64,000 nt of DNA from Bacteroidota bacterium (GCA_030147525.1 JASBVF010000007.1:1-64000), one strand, 5' to 3'. Numbered from the stretch's first letter, positions 17,041-26,555 are shown. The notes: a model not told the origin generated them from the sequence alone. A program made the numbers and translations.

Positions 17041-18033
17041 TTATTTTAGTAAAATTTCCTTGAATGCCTCCGGCGATTTCACCCCCATCACATCCTGCTC
17101 CCAGGCGGCAGCAAACTCGTACGCCACTCCCGCCAAACTATTTTCAAACACCACCAGATGACTCAGCGGATTTTCCCGGACAACCGGCTGATACTTCGTG
17201 TCCGCCACGATGCCCATGCCCAGATTTTGGTGGTGAAACGACTGCTCGCCCCAACTGAACAGGTAAAATTTTCCACCCTCCGTGCCACTTTCTGCCTCCG
17301 GTAAATGTTTGACGATGCCCGTGGCAAACGCAGCGCCTGCGGGCAGTTGGCCTTCGGCAACGCTGAGTTCCACTTTTGAATGCGGCCGTCCGGTCGAGAG
17401 GCTCCAAAGCTGGATAATGGTGCGTGTTTCATCGCCCAGTTTCAGGTCTTTGAAGGTGAAGCGGACGCTGACGGTCTGGCCTGCGCCCTGCACGACCTCC
17501 ACGGTTTTTTCCGCACAATCACTCAGCGTATACAGCGAATCCCGGTACCAGATGGCCGGGCTGCCGATGCCGAGCGACTCGCCGACTTTCAGGATGTCGG
17601 AACCCCAGTCCATGATTTCGTGGTACACCCAGCCGACTGTATCCATGACCAGTGTATTGGTTTTTTTACCAAAAATATCGGAGCGATGGCGGCTGTCGAG
17701 GTAGAAGCGGTAGGCAATCAGCTCATTTTCCAGCGTCGGCCCTTCGAACATGACCCACTTGTTTTGAGGCGCCAAATCCGGCGGCACGGTCATGTTGGTT
17801 TGGGCGATATATTCGCTTTTTACTTCGGCTTTTTCTGCCAAAACGAAGTGGCCGGTCTGGGTTTTGAGAACGACCTGGGCGGAGGCCGGTGGCGCTTCCG
17901 GTGGCGTGTTTTCCGCTGTTTGCGATTGACTGCAACTTACCAGCAGCGAGGCCAAAAGCATGATTGTTGCCACACGTTCACTAAACTTTTGAAGTTTAGT
18001 AAATGTAACGCCCGTTGTTTTTTCAATTTTCAT
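17041..18033 (-). CDS. DUF4861 family lipoprotein
   Basis: 330 residues from the ATG at 18033. A lipobox (LLVSC, after MLLASL) near residue 34 marks it as a lipoprotein; the true start could be slightly further in. After a proline/alanine-rich linker the body matches the DUF4861 pattern: NELIAYRFYLDSRHRSDIFGK, VYHEIMDWGSDILKVGESLGIGSPAIWY and KVELSVAEG. Proteins of this family occur repeatedly in pectin loci of Bacteroidota, but I know no firmly assigned activity. Beta-rich with several conserved Asp/His/Trp residues, so a carbohydrate-active role is plausible. Confidence 0.75.
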   Translation of the reverse strand: MKIEKTTGVTFTKLQKFSERVATIMLLASLLVSCSQSQTAENTPPEAPPASAQVVLKTQTGHFVLAEKAEVKSEYIAQTNMTVPPDLAPQNKWVMFEGPTLENELIAYRFYLDSRHRSDIFGKKTNTLVMDTVGWVYHEIMDWGSDILKVGESLGIGSPAIWYRDSLYTLSDCAEKTVEVVQGAGQTVSVRFTFKDLKLGDETRTIIQLWSLSTGRPHSKVELSVAEGQLPAGAAFATGIVKHLPEAESGTEGGKFYLFSWGEQSFHHQNLGMGIVADTKYQPVVRENPLSHLVVFENSLAGVAYEFAAAWEQDVMGVKSPEAFKEILLK

Positions 18034-18089
18034 TTTCCAAAATTTTGATTCTAACCTGCCAGTTTGCAAGCATTCTCAATTTTTCATTT

Positions 18090-20477
18090 TCAATTTTCAA
18101 TTCTCAAATACGTCCCCTTAAAATCCTGGTTCCTCGCCTCGATGACCGCCCCGCCTTCACCCGGCACGAACTCGATGGCTGCCCGGCCGTTCGCAAATTC
18201 GACGACGCTGCTGCCAGTCGGAGTGCCGTAATTTTCCATCAATTTCCCGGCGCCGTTGTGGTCGAAGTACACCCGTTTTTCATAATCCAAAACCCGGCGG
18301 CCGTTGGAGTCCCTCATCGTGGCAACGACAAGCAGGTGGCCGTTGGGGAGCGGTTCGGTATGCAGGGTAATTTCGCTGGGTTTGCCGAATGGTTCGGTGT
18401 GGTAGGTGATGGTCAGGCTGTCGCTGACCACTTTGCCGGCGGCGGGTTTGCCCACTGCCCGGAGTTGGTTTTCGCCTTCGGCAAACGGCACCTGCCAGCG
18501 CAGGCCACATGCGGGAAATTCCTGTGGGTTCCGCTTTTTTTCGCCCAGCGAACGGCCGTTTTGAAACAACTCCACTGTCTCGCAATTGCTGTAAACGTCC
18601 ACCATTTTCACCTCGCCGGGAGCGCCTGAGCGTTCCGTCCAGGAGTGCGATTCGATATACACCACCGGCTCTTCCGACCAGTAACTTTTGAAAACGTAGT
18701 AAGCGTCTTTCGGCTTTCCGTTGCGGTCAGTCAGGCCTTTTTGGTTCATGTAGGGAAGGGCATTCTCGGGCCGCAGCGGCGTACCGAAATCCTTGAAAGC
18801 CCACTGGGCATTACCGGCGAACCAGTCCGTGTTTTCGGTCACGTGCAGGTACCAGTCGAACAGGTCCACGACATAGTTTTCGCTCCAGTCGCCGCTGTTG
18901 GCGATGCTTTCGATTTGCGACTGATTAGCCACCTCGGCCCAGTTGGAGTCGTCCAGACCGTTCAGGTCGTCGATGGGCTGCTCGGTGTGCCGCCCGGCGT
19001 GGCTGCTGCCGCCGTATTCCATGTGCAGGAAACGGGGATATTTTTTGCGGTTTTCCTCCAGCGTGGGGCCGTAGTTTTTGTAAACCCCGGCGTACCAGCC
19101 CGACCAAATGGAAGGGGAAAAAACGTCCACCAAATCCGATCCGTCGTAGTATTTCCGGATGGCGGTCATACGGCCGGGGTCGAGTTCGTGGGCTTTTTTA
19201 TTGAGCTTTCGCAAAAAGGTGTTCATCTGTTCCCGGTCGTCGCCGCCGGGGAAGTCGGGCAGCCAGTAAATTTCATTGCCCAGCGACCAAAAACAGATGG
19301 ACGGATGGTTAAAATTTTGCCGGATTTGCTCTTCGAGGAGCCGTTCGGTGTTGGCCTGCCAGACATCGCCGCCCATGCCGCCCCGGCACCAGGGAAGTTC
19401 GTCCCAAACGATGAGGCCGAGTTCGTCGCAAGCCCGGTAAACTTCCGGATCCTGCGGGTAGTGCGCCAGGCGGATGAAGTTGGCGCCCATTTCTTTGATC
19501 ATTTCAAGGTCTTGGCGGTGCAGTTCGTTGGGCATGGCGGCGCCGTAGCCGGCGTGTTCTTCGTGGCGGTGCGTACCCCGGAGTTTCAGTTTTTCACCAT
19601 TGAGAAAAAAAGCGCCATGCGGCTCGAAATCGAACCAGCGGTAACCGAATTTTTCACTCAGCACGTCCACAGTTTTTCCATTTTTTTTCAAAAAAACTTT
19701 CACTTCGTAAAGGTGGGGCGAGCGGGTTGACCAAAGCATCGGGCCAGAAAGTGCGGGCAGTTGCACTGCCACTTTTCCGCTGTTGCAGTCGACCGTTTTG
19801 CTCCGCAAAACCCGCTCACCGGCTGGGCTGTAAACCTCGGCCTCCACTTGTAACTCACTGAATGTTATGCTGTTAAGTTCGACTTCAAGTTCGGTGTCAG
19901 CCTGCTCACGGCTGACGTTTTTTGTTTTGACGTGGACGTTTTGAATAAATTCTTTCGGCAAAATTTTCAACCAGACATCCCTCGTGATGCCGCCGTAAAT
20001 GAAAAAATCCGCTTTCTGGGAAGGGATGACGTCGGGGTTGTAGCCATTGTCCACCCGCACGGCGATTTCATTTTCGCCACCGGTTTTCAAAAAATCCGTC
20101 AACTCCATTTCAAAGCCAACATACCCGCCTACGTGCCGCCCGGCCAGTTGCCGGTTGACGTACACTTCGGTTGTGATGTTTGCCCCTTCGAAATACAGCA
20201 CGTACCGTTTTGCCGGGTCGATTTTCAAGTCCAGTTTTTTCACATACCAACTGGCGTCCCGCCGGTAGCCGGGTGCGAGGTCGGTGGCGTCCCATTGGTT
20301 CCAGGTGTGAGGCAGGTCAATGGCCGTGCCCGGACTGGCGAGGCTTACCGCCTGCACGCTGGCCGTGTTGTTTTCAAAATACAGCCAGCCTGCGTTGAGG
20401 TTCTGCACCGTCCTTTCCTGGGCAAATGCAGTGATTCGCAGAATTAAAAAAATGAAAATGACCAACTGAAATCGCAT
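18090..20477 (-). CDS. GH2 family glycoside hydrolase
   Basis: 795 residues with signal peptide (to about TAFAQ). Sugar-binding domain (about 20-180), immunoglobulin-like domain, TIM barrel (about 290-590) and a C-terminal DUF4982-like/Ig region. The acid/base glutamate is in CFWSLGNEIYW near 400 and the nucleophile in HMEYGGSS near 487. GH2 enzymes cut beta-galactosides, beta-glucuronides or related bonds; in a pectin setting galactan side chains or beta-glucuronic acid of rhamnogalacturonan II are candidates. Four bases separate it from the upstream GH88 gene, so the two are almost certainly co-transcribed. Confidence 0.92.
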   Translation of the reverse strand: MRFQLVIFIFLILRITAFAQERTVQNLNAGWLYFENNTASVQAVSLASPGTAIDLPHTWNQWDATDLAPGYRRDASWYVKKLDLKIDPAKRYVLYFEGANITTEVYVNRQLAGRHVGGYVGFEMELTDFLKTGGENEIAVRVDNGYNPDVIPSQKADFFIYGGITRDVWLKILPKEFIQNVHVKTKNVSREQADTELEVELNSITFSELQVEAEVYSPAGERVLRSKTVDCNSGKVAVQLPALSGPMLWSTRSPHLYEVKVFLKKNGKTVDVLSEKFGYRWFDFEPHGAFFLNGEKLKLRGTHRHEEHAGYGAAMPNELHRQDLEMIKEMGANFIRLAHYPQDPEVYRACDELGLIVWDELPWCRGGMGGDVWQANTERLLEEQIRQNFNHPSICFWSLGNEIYWLPDFPGGDDREQMNTFLRKLNKKAHELDPGRMTAIRKYYDGSDLVDVFSPSIWSGWYAGVYKNYGPTLEENRKKYPRFLHMEYGGSSHAGRHTEQPIDDLNGLDDSNWAEVANQSQIESIANSGDWSENYVVDLFDWYLHVTENTDWFAGNAQWAFKDFGTPLRPENALPYMNQKGLTDRNGKPKDAYYVFKSYWSEEPVVYIESHSWTERSGAPGEVKMVDVYSNCETVELFQNGRSLGEKKRNPQEFPACGLRWQVPFAEGENQLRAVGKPAAGKVVSDSLTITYHTEPFGKPSEITLHTEPLPNGHLLVVATMRDSNGRRVLDYEKRVYFDHNGAGKLMENYGTPTGSSVVEFANGRAAIEFVPGEGGAVIEARNQDFKGTYLRIEN

Positions 20478-20481
20478 GGAA

Positions 20482-21699
20482 TTATTGATTTTTAAAAGTT
20501 GCCAACCGCCGCCGCAGTGCCTCCACGTAGTAGTAATCAGCGTAAATAATCGGTACGTCGATTTCGAATTTGCCAGGGACGCTGCCTACGCTGTGTTGCA
20601 GGAAAAAAGGTGCAGCATCGGTTTGATATTCCGTCGATTCCAGGCTGGTAAGGATACCGTCGGCCCAGATGAGGTATTTTTTAGCATTGGCAGTGTCATG
20701 CCGGCTCAGCTCTATCAATCCGGAAGCTGCCACGGTTGCGGCAGATACGTCTCTCGGCTCATCGGGGATGTTGGGGGCGTTGTAATCCCAGTACGGGATG
20801 AGGTCTTCAGGCAGGTTGGGGTGGGTGAAAATGTATTGGGCGATATGTTTTGCCTGGTCCAGGTAAGCCTCATCACGGGTATAGCGATAGGTCATAGCAT
20901 AGGCGTACAAGCCCCATGCCTGCCCCCGGCTCCAGGCCGACTCATGGCCGGCGCCCTGGTGGGTGTTTTTCTGTTTTACTGCTCCGGTCAGGGTATCGTA
21001 ATCCACGACATGGTAAGAGCTGTGGTCGGGGCGAAAATGATTTTTCAAAGTCGTATTGGCGTGGCTGACGGCGACGTGGTAAAAGCTCGAATCCCCCGTC
21101 AGGCGGGTAGCTTCGAAGAGCAGTTCCAGGTTCATCATGTTGTCGATGATGACGGGAAAGCCCCAGAGGTGTTCGTGATGGTCCCAGGAGCGGATAGCGC
21201 CGATTTTTTCGTTGAAACGGGTTGTCAGAGTACGGGCTGCTGTCAGGAAAATTTCTTTGTAAGTCTCTTCGCCGGTTATCTGGTAGGCATTGCCAAAGCT
21301 GCAATACACTTTGAAACCGAGGTCGTGGGTGCCGCCGTCCCATTTTTCTTTTTCGATGGGAGCTTGCCATTGCTCGGCAGCTTTTTGCAGTACCGTGTTT
21401 TTACTGTAGTCAAAAAGTTGCCACAGCGTCCCTGCGTAGAATCCGCTCGTCCAGCTTTTGGATGGTGTGGCGTCGAGGCTGCCGTCTTCCTTCAGCGAGC
21501 GGGGAATTTGCAGGCTGTCAAAAGGCAGGCCTGTTGCGTCGGCCATGGCTTTTTCGCTAAGCTGATCGAGGCGTTGCTGAAGGCTGGCGGCGCTGATGGT
21601 AGCAGTTTGAGATTCTGTACTCGATGCTTTTTTGCTGGACAGCAGATATCCTCCACCCGCCAGACAAAAGGCTGCCACCAAAGTAATCACGTATTTCAT
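20482..21699 (-). CDS. GH88 unsaturated glucuronyl/galacturonyl hydrolase
   Basis: 405 residues. The N-terminus is a signal peptide or membrane anchor (MKYVITLVAAFCLAGGGYLL). An (alpha/alpha)6 barrel follows with the GH88 motifs: KSWTSGFYAGTLWQ, the catalytic-type aspartates in THDLGF (near 125) and IDNMMNLELLF (near 186), and WSRGQAWGLYAYAMTYRYT. It removes the 4,5-unsaturated uronic acid left by lyases at the non-reducing end of oligosaccharides, releasing 5-keto-4-deoxyuronate for KduI/KduD. Two kduI-type and two kduD genes are present in this window. Confidence 0.92.
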   Translation of the reverse strand: MKYVITLVAAFCLAGGGYLLSSKKASSTESQTATISAASLQQRLDQLSEKAMADATGLPFDSLQIPRSLKEDGSLDATPSKSWTSGFYAGTLWQLFDYSKNTVLQKAAEQWQAPIEKEKWDGGTHDLGFKVYCSFGNAYQITGEETYKEIFLTAARTLTTRFNEKIGAIRSWDHHEHLWGFPVIIDNMMNLELLFEATRLTGDSSFYHVAVSHANTTLKNHFRPDHSSYHVVDYDTLTGAVKQKNTHQGAGHESAWSRGQAWGLYAYAMTYRYTRDEAYLDQAKHIAQYIFTHPNLPEDLIPYWDYNAPNIPDEPRDVSAATVAASGLIELSRHDTANAKKYLIWADGILTSLESTEYQTDAAPFFLQHSVGSVPGKFEIDVPIIYADYYYVEALRRRLATFKNQ

Positions 21700-21825
21700 A
21701 AAAAGGATACTGGCCCCGCTGAAGTCGTTGACAGACGGCAGTGGGAACGTTTTTAGAAAAGAGTTGAGGATAAAGAGGCTGAATCAAAAGATCACGCAGA
21801 GAAATTTAAACAGACAATGATTTGG

Positions 21826-21913
21826 TCTCCCGCAGATTCCGCAGATTCACACAGATTTTTCTTTTGAAAATCGCTCAAATCTATCTGCGAAAATCTGCGG
21901 AATCTGCGGGAGA
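21826..21913. repeat. Inverted repeat, ATTCCGCAGATT words
   Basis: Perfect 22-base arms at 21826-21847 and 21892-21913, extended imperfectly inward (44-base loop). The words CGCAGATT/AATCTGCG repeat within the arms. It lies between the beta-helix protein gene and the GH88 gene. Similar words occur at 81-110. Confidence 0.85.
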
Positions 21914-21955
21914 ATGACTTATGATACAGCCTCTTTTCCTGAAGTTGGATGCTGT

Positions 21956-23551
21956 TTAGTTAATCATCAATTTTTGTGTCATGATGCCTTGCGCTGTTTG
22001 CAAGGTCACGAGGTACATTCCTTTTGGCAGTGCGTTATTGAAATTCCAATCGAAAGTATGCTGCCCTGCAGCGAGGCTGGCGTTTACAGGCTGTGCCATC
22101 AATTGGCCGCTCAAACTGCGCACAGAGACGGTCGTTTCTCCCGGTTTTTCCAATTCGAAACGGAGGTAGGCTGCCTCTGAAGCCGGGTTCGGGAACACCT
22201 GCAAAGCGAGTGCTTTGTTGACCGGAGCTTCGAACAAACCTGTGGTCAACGCATCGCAGTTCGCTACTGCTCCGATAGCCTTGCCGTCCGTACCGGCCGT
22301 TGCTGATGTTGTTCCCGGTGCATAGCAGGGATCCCAGGTAGAAAAGTCAAAGAGGTTGCCGGAGTCGAACGAGGTGCCCGCCAGGCTGATATCTTCCACG
22401 ATGAAATCATACATGTCTTCTGCCGCCGGGTTAGCATAAAGATCCTGAACGTACTGGAGGATGCTTCCGGGTACGCTGTTCAGCGCCAATGGCTCAGAAA
22501 AGTAAGCATCGGCTGCAGCAGCGCCGAGTCTTTGCACTACGAGGTCGGACAGGACCGGCGGCATAGACACCGTGTCATTGGAATTCCAGTAATCAAGGAC
22601 ATCCTGCGTCCAGAAAACATTATTGCTGGCAATGGTCAATTCTGTATCGTCGTACAAGGTGTCGAGGGTGATGACCTTGTGCTTATCATTGTCAGGCTGG
22701 CTCTGCTCATCGGTGTAGATGGGGCTGGTTCCCATCATAATTGGATTGATGAACAGGTTGTTCGTGACTTTGGCAGTTTTTACCTTGCTCAAATTGATGA
22801 AACCATGACGGCCAACAACGTTGAATGCAGTGCAGTGATCAATTTCGATGTAGTTATGCTGCTGCGTTGCACCCAGACTGCGAAGGAACCTGTCCTGTAT
22901 ATTATGGACGATGGTGTTGCGCATGATGACTGTATCAGCGGCAAAATTCCGCAAGTCGATGCCCCGGCCGTTGCCCTGAAGGATGCGGCGGTTACCGCCG
23001 TTGCGGAGGATGCAGTTGTCCATATAAATTTTAACGCCATCGGCCCGAACCTGGAGAAAGCCACCCCGGTCTTTTTCAATGATACAATCCGAAACAATCA
23101 CCCGTGCATTGGCGCCCATGATGCGGAGCCGTCCCCAGTCGTGTTGTTCCAGTGGCCCTGTTTCGCCGGATATAATCCAAAGATTGCGCAGCGTAAGATT
23201 ACCTTCCGGCCGCATCAGATCCTGCCATGCTCCGCTTGTGTTGGGAATGCGGGAAAGGATGGGCTTGTTGTCAGTGTCAGTCAGATCAGCAGCTTCGATT
23301 TGCAGCGGCCACTCCGGTTTGTTCACAATGCGGCCTGAGGTGACATAAACTGCACCATTTTCCAGTTTGTAGATGGTATTATTGTCCATCCGCTCGCCGG
23401 TAGTTGTGGTGTCGCCCATAATCACCGGAAAAATATCGGTTGGGTTAGTTGGATCAGTACTGGCCGCAACGTTGACGATTCGCTGAGCGGACAGCGTTCC
23501 TGCCATGAGCAGAACCGTTAAAAAGGAGGTTAGAAAGTAAGTCTTTTTCAT
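21956..23551 (-). CDS. Secreted right-handed beta-helix protein with type IX tail
   Basis: 531 residues. Signal peptide to about SAQ (22). The middle (about 95-300) has the repeated beta-strand/turn pattern of a right-handed beta-helix (LTLRNLWIISG, ARVIVSDCIIEKDRGG, VKIYMDNCILRNGG, TVIMRNTIVHN, YIEIDHCTAFN, AKVTNNLFINP), as in pectate lyases and polygalacturonases. The C-terminus is a type IX secretion sorting domain (LQVFPNPASEAAYLRFEL to QKLMIN). I see no catalytic signature I can assign to a named lyase family. Placed directly after the TonB-dependent receptor gene, it probably handles the same polymer at the cell surface. Confidence 0.75.
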   Translation of the reverse strand: MKKTYFLTSFLTVLLMAGTLSAQRIVNVAASTDPTNPTDIFPVIMGDTTTTGERMDNNTIYKLENGAVYVTSGRIVNKPEWPLQIEAADLTDTDNKPILSRIPNTSGAWQDLMRPEGNLTLRNLWIISGETGPLEQHDWGRLRIMGANARVIVSDCIIEKDRGGFLQVRADGVKIYMDNCILRNGGNRRILQGNGRGIDLRNFAADTVIMRNTIVHNIQDRFLRSLGATQQHNYIEIDHCTAFNVVGRHGFINLSKVKTAKVTNNLFINPIMMGTSPIYTDEQSQPDNDKHKVITLDTLYDDTELTIASNNVFWTQDVLDYWNSNDTVSMPPVLSDLVVQRLGAAAADAYFSEPLALNSVPGSILQYVQDLYANPAAEDMYDFIVEDISLAGTSFDSGNLFDFSTWDPCYAPGTTSATAGTDGKAIGAVANCDALTTGLFEAPVNKALALQVFPNPASEAAYLRFELEKPGETTVSVRSLSGQLMAQPVNASLAAGQHTFDWNFNNALPKGMYLVTLQTAQGIMTQKLMIN

Positions 23552-23593
23552 GTTGTTAAAATTTAAGTTTCAAAAAAATGATGAACATAGCCC

Positions 23594-23625
23594 CCGGATG
23601 TCACTTGCTTTCAAGTGGCATCCGG
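23594..23625 (-). terminator. Hairpin between receptor and beta-helix genes
   Basis: CCGGATG-T-CACTTG at 23594-23607 pairs with 23612-23625 across a four-base loop; 13 of 14 positions match. On the minus strand it follows the receptor stop codon by about 35 bases. It could be a partial terminator or message-processing site that lowers expression of the downstream gene relative to the receptor. No long T-tract follows. Confidence 0.6.
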
Positions 23626-23660
23626 CCAGGTATTTTAGTTTTAAAAAAGATTAGTGCAGC

Positions 23661-26555
23661 TTATTTGATGCGGTATTGCACGCCGATCGTTGCGGTAAAT
23701 CCATACGTTTCGATGGTGTTGACAAAGTTTTCATTGCGGATGAAGGAAATATCCTGCTGGTTCGTGATGTTGTTGAGGTTCAGGAATGCACTCCAGTTGC
23801 CGAGGAATTTTTGCCGCACCGAAGCATCCCAGCGCCAGAAGTGGAGGGTAAAGCTGTCGAAATCCTTGTTCGAGGAGTAGGTGTCCACTTTGGTGCCCTG
23901 GTAAGCGCCGGATATTCTGGCTGAAAAGCCTCCCAGGTCGTAGCCGACGGACATGTTGAACACATGAGGCGCCTGGCTTGGCATCGCCACTTTCCGGACG
24001 TTATTCGTGTAGGTTGTTTCAAAAACAGGCGGTACGGGCCTGATCAGTTTTGTCTTGGAGGTCAGGAAAAATACCTCCGTTTCCGAGTCGAGCCGTGCGT
24101 AATTCACATTGAAGACAAAACCTTTGAGCAGCCCCGGCAAAAAGCGAAGGTTGGTCTGCAAATCCACTTCAAATCCTTTGATGGTCGAAGTATTCGAGTT
24201 GACGTAAGTCCGCAGTTCGTAGCCTTTGTTGTTAGGCCAGCCGAAGTCGTCGGCGGTTGCCTGGTCGAAAAGATTGGTGCGCCAGGGGTAGAAAATATTA
24301 TCCACCTCTTTGTAAAACACACCCACTGAAAGCAGGCCAAACTTGCTGTTGAAGGCCGAAGCGAACAGGTCATAGTTTTTGGAGGTGGCATGACTCAGCT
24401 CCGGGTTACCTGCGGTGATGATGGTTCTGTTGTTGTCAATCTGTGCCCGGGGCGTCACGTAAGTGTAATCAGGCCGTGACAAAGTCGATGAGTAAGATGC
24501 CCTGAAATCCAGCCAATCCGTCGCCTGAAATTTCATGTGCAGGTGCGGAAGCAACTCGCCGTAAGTCTGGAAGGTGGTGGTATCTATGAAAAAACCGTTC
24601 ACACCATAGCGGCCGTTGATGGAAGAAATTCCCGAACGGTACTCGTTGTCAGAATATTCGTAGCGCACACCGGGGATGATTGTCAGTCGTTTCCCCAAAT
24701 CCAAACGCAACATGGCGTAAGCGGCGCTGACAGTTTCCTCCACTTCGTAGCGGTCGAGGAGGACGGCCCGGTCGTTGCTGAACAAGCCCAGTTGATCATC
24801 GTGCCATTGGCGCATGAGATCCGGGTCAAGGCTGGCTTTCAAGCCAATATTTTCGTCTGATTCATTGACGAAATTCAGGTTATTGCTGGGTTCCGTAAAA
24901 CTCAGAATGCTGATGAGTTCCTGGTTATTGGGCAAAAACGTAAGGTCACCGGTATAAGCGTCGATGGCATTCCGTGCAATTTGCCCGCCGAGGTAATAGA
25001 ATTCCTCGGCCTTCCGGTTCACATCCCGGTCCCGGGTGGTTTGGGTGTATTTGCCGCCCACTTTAAAATAGCCGCCCAGTTTTGAATTAAGGCTGAACGG
25101 AAGTTTGACATTCAGCGCCCCGATTCTCGTCTGCTCATTGACGGAGGAATTGTCCACATCAGCGCCGAAGAGGTAAGTATTTCTCAGGTCCACATTCGCT
25201 GCGCCGTAAAAATTGCGGGGATGGCTGTTCGCATCCAGCGAAGCATCAAACACCTGGCTGTTGTTGACGAACTCCATCGAAAAATCGTAAGGCGTTTCAC
25301 CTTTCGATTGGCTGGTAGCAGCCGTCCAGTCGATCAGGAATTTACCAACAGGATGCTCACCCTGCAGGGAAAAAGAAGTGAGTTCGATGCTGTTTTCGAT
25401 GTCCCTTCCGATAAAAGTGATGCCCGGTTCGTTTGGTTCGTAGTTTTCCTGCATGGTGAAACGATTGCGGGTAGTGCGGCTGTACAGCCCGAAAAAAGCG
25501 AAGCGGTGATTGTTCAGGTCGTAGTCGAGGGCGAGGCTGCCGTTGTAGCGGCGGCGGATTTCCCGCTGGTCCTCCAGGCGGAGGAAGTTGCCCAAAATTT
25601 CAGTTACACCCGTCGAATCGTCGGTAGCGCCCTGGCGCCAGCTGTTCGTCAAAAAGTCGCCGCCCCGGTTGAATCGTTCGAGGCTGCCCTGCGCCACCAT
25701 ACCGAGTTTATTGTCAAAAATGCGCTTGCTCACCTGCAAAATTCCCTTGTGATCCTGCCAGTCCTCATTCAAGGCATTGAAACCGCCCAGCGCTTTGGCC
25801 ATCACCTTCAATTCTTTGGGCGCCTTGCGCAAACGGAGGTTCACCGTGCCACCCACCGCATCAGCGTCCATGTCGGGTAGGGGTGCCTTGAAAACTTCGA
25901 TACCATCGAGCATCTCCGGTGAAATCAGCGACAAGTCCACAGAGCGGTCGGAGCCGGAGTTGGAAGGCATACGCACGCCGTTCACCGTGATGGCGGCAAA
26001 CTTTGGCTCCATTCCCCGGATGACTACTTTTTGCCCTTCACCGCCGCTGCGATTGATAGCGATACCCGGCAGGCGGGAAATGGCTTCGGCGGCATTCACG
26101 TCAGGCAGTTCCTGGATACGGTCAGCGGAAACGATGTTGACCAGGGTCTCGGAATTCAACTGCTGGTTGATGGCCTTGGCCTGACCCAGCATCTGCGCTG
26201 TCACGATCACCTCCTGCCCCATGATGGAGGCCAGGGACATGCTGACATCGATATTCGTACTGCCGCCTGCCTGTACCGTTACCGGAATTTCCTCGGTTTC
26301 GTAACTGACGAAAGACACTTCCAGTATCTGTTCACCTGCCGGAACCCCGGAGATGAGGAACTTACCATCGAGGTCCGTCACCGTACCAATGGAGATATTG
26401 TCTTTAAGGAACACGTTGGCCCCCGGCAAAGGCAGTTTGTCGTTGCCATCCACGACGGTACCCGTCACGATTCCCGTTTGGGCCAAAAGGGAGGATGCTG
26501 AAAGCGTAAACAGCAAGGCCAGAATGGCGGCTGATTTTAAGTAAGCTTGTTTCAT
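23661..26555 (-). CDS. TonB-dependent outer-membrane receptor
   Basis: 964 residues. Signal peptide (to about SSLLAQ), a carboxypeptidase-regulatory-like beta-sandwich (about 28-110: GIVTGTVVDGNDKLPLPGAN, GTVTDLDGKFLISGVPAGE), a plug domain (about 125-240: LNSETLVNIVSADRIQELPDVNAAEAISRLPG) and a 22-strand barrel ending in an aromatic-rich strand (GFTATIGVQYRIK). It imports oligosaccharides with energy from TonB. Unlike SusC proteins, it has no SusD gene beside it or anywhere in this window. It is the first catabolic gene after HTCS1, and its promoter region has a likely HTCS1 site. Confidence 0.93.
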   Translation of the reverse strand: MKQAYLKSAAILALLFTLSASSLLAQTGIVTGTVVDGNDKLPLPGANVFLKDNISIGTVTDLDGKFLISGVPAGEQILEVSFVSYETEEIPVTVQAGGSTNIDVSMSLASIMGQEVIVTAQMLGQAKAINQQLNSETLVNIVSADRIQELPDVNAAEAISRLPGIAINRSGGEGQKVVIRGMEPKFAAITVNGVRMPSNSGSDRSVDLSLISPEMLDGIEVFKAPLPDMDADAVGGTVNLRLRKAPKELKVMAKALGGFNALNEDWQDHKGILQVSKRIFDNKLGMVAQGSLERFNRGGDFLTNSWRQGATDDSTGVTEILGNFLRLEDQREIRRRYNGSLALDYDLNNHRFAFFGLYSRTTRNRFTMQENYEPNEPGITFIGRDIENSIELTSFSLQGEHPVGKFLIDWTAATSQSKGETPYDFSMEFVNNSQVFDASLDANSHPRNFYGAANVDLRNTYLFGADVDNSSVNEQTRIGALNVKLPFSLNSKLGGYFKVGGKYTQTTRDRDVNRKAEEFYYLGGQIARNAIDAYTGDLTFLPNNQELISILSFTEPSNNLNFVNESDENIGLKASLDPDLMRQWHDDQLGLFSNDRAVLLDRYEVEETVSAAYAMLRLDLGKRLTIIPGVRYEYSDNEYRSGISSINGRYGVNGFFIDTTTFQTYGELLPHLHMKFQATDWLDFRASYSSTLSRPDYTYVTPRAQIDNNRTIITAGNPELSHATSKNYDLFASAFNSKFGLLSVGVFYKEVDNIFYPWRTNLFDQATADDFGWPNNKGYELRTYVNSNTSTIKGFEVDLQTNLRFLPGLLKGFVFNVNYARLDSETEVFFLTSKTKLIRPVPPVFETTYTNNVRKVAMPSQAPHVFNMSVGYDLGGFSARISGAYQGTKVDTYSSNKDFDSFTLHFWRWDASVRQKFLGNWSAFLNLNNITNQQDISFIRNENFVNTIETYGFTATIGVQYRIK

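Noticed and set aside
18001-18120. Inverted repeat between the DUF4861 and GH2 genes
   Set aside because: The TTTTCAA words there run in the same direction and do not form paired arms; it is a simple A/T-rich direct repeat.
20476-21756. 426-residue open frame opposite GH88
   Set aside because: Covers GH88 exactly in antisense; GH88 motifs on the other strand are unmistakable.
23661-26555. SusC annotation for the TonB-dependent receptor
   Set aside because: The N-terminal domain would allow it, but there is no SusD partner and the barrel is of the general TonB-dependent receptor type, so the SusC name is not supported.
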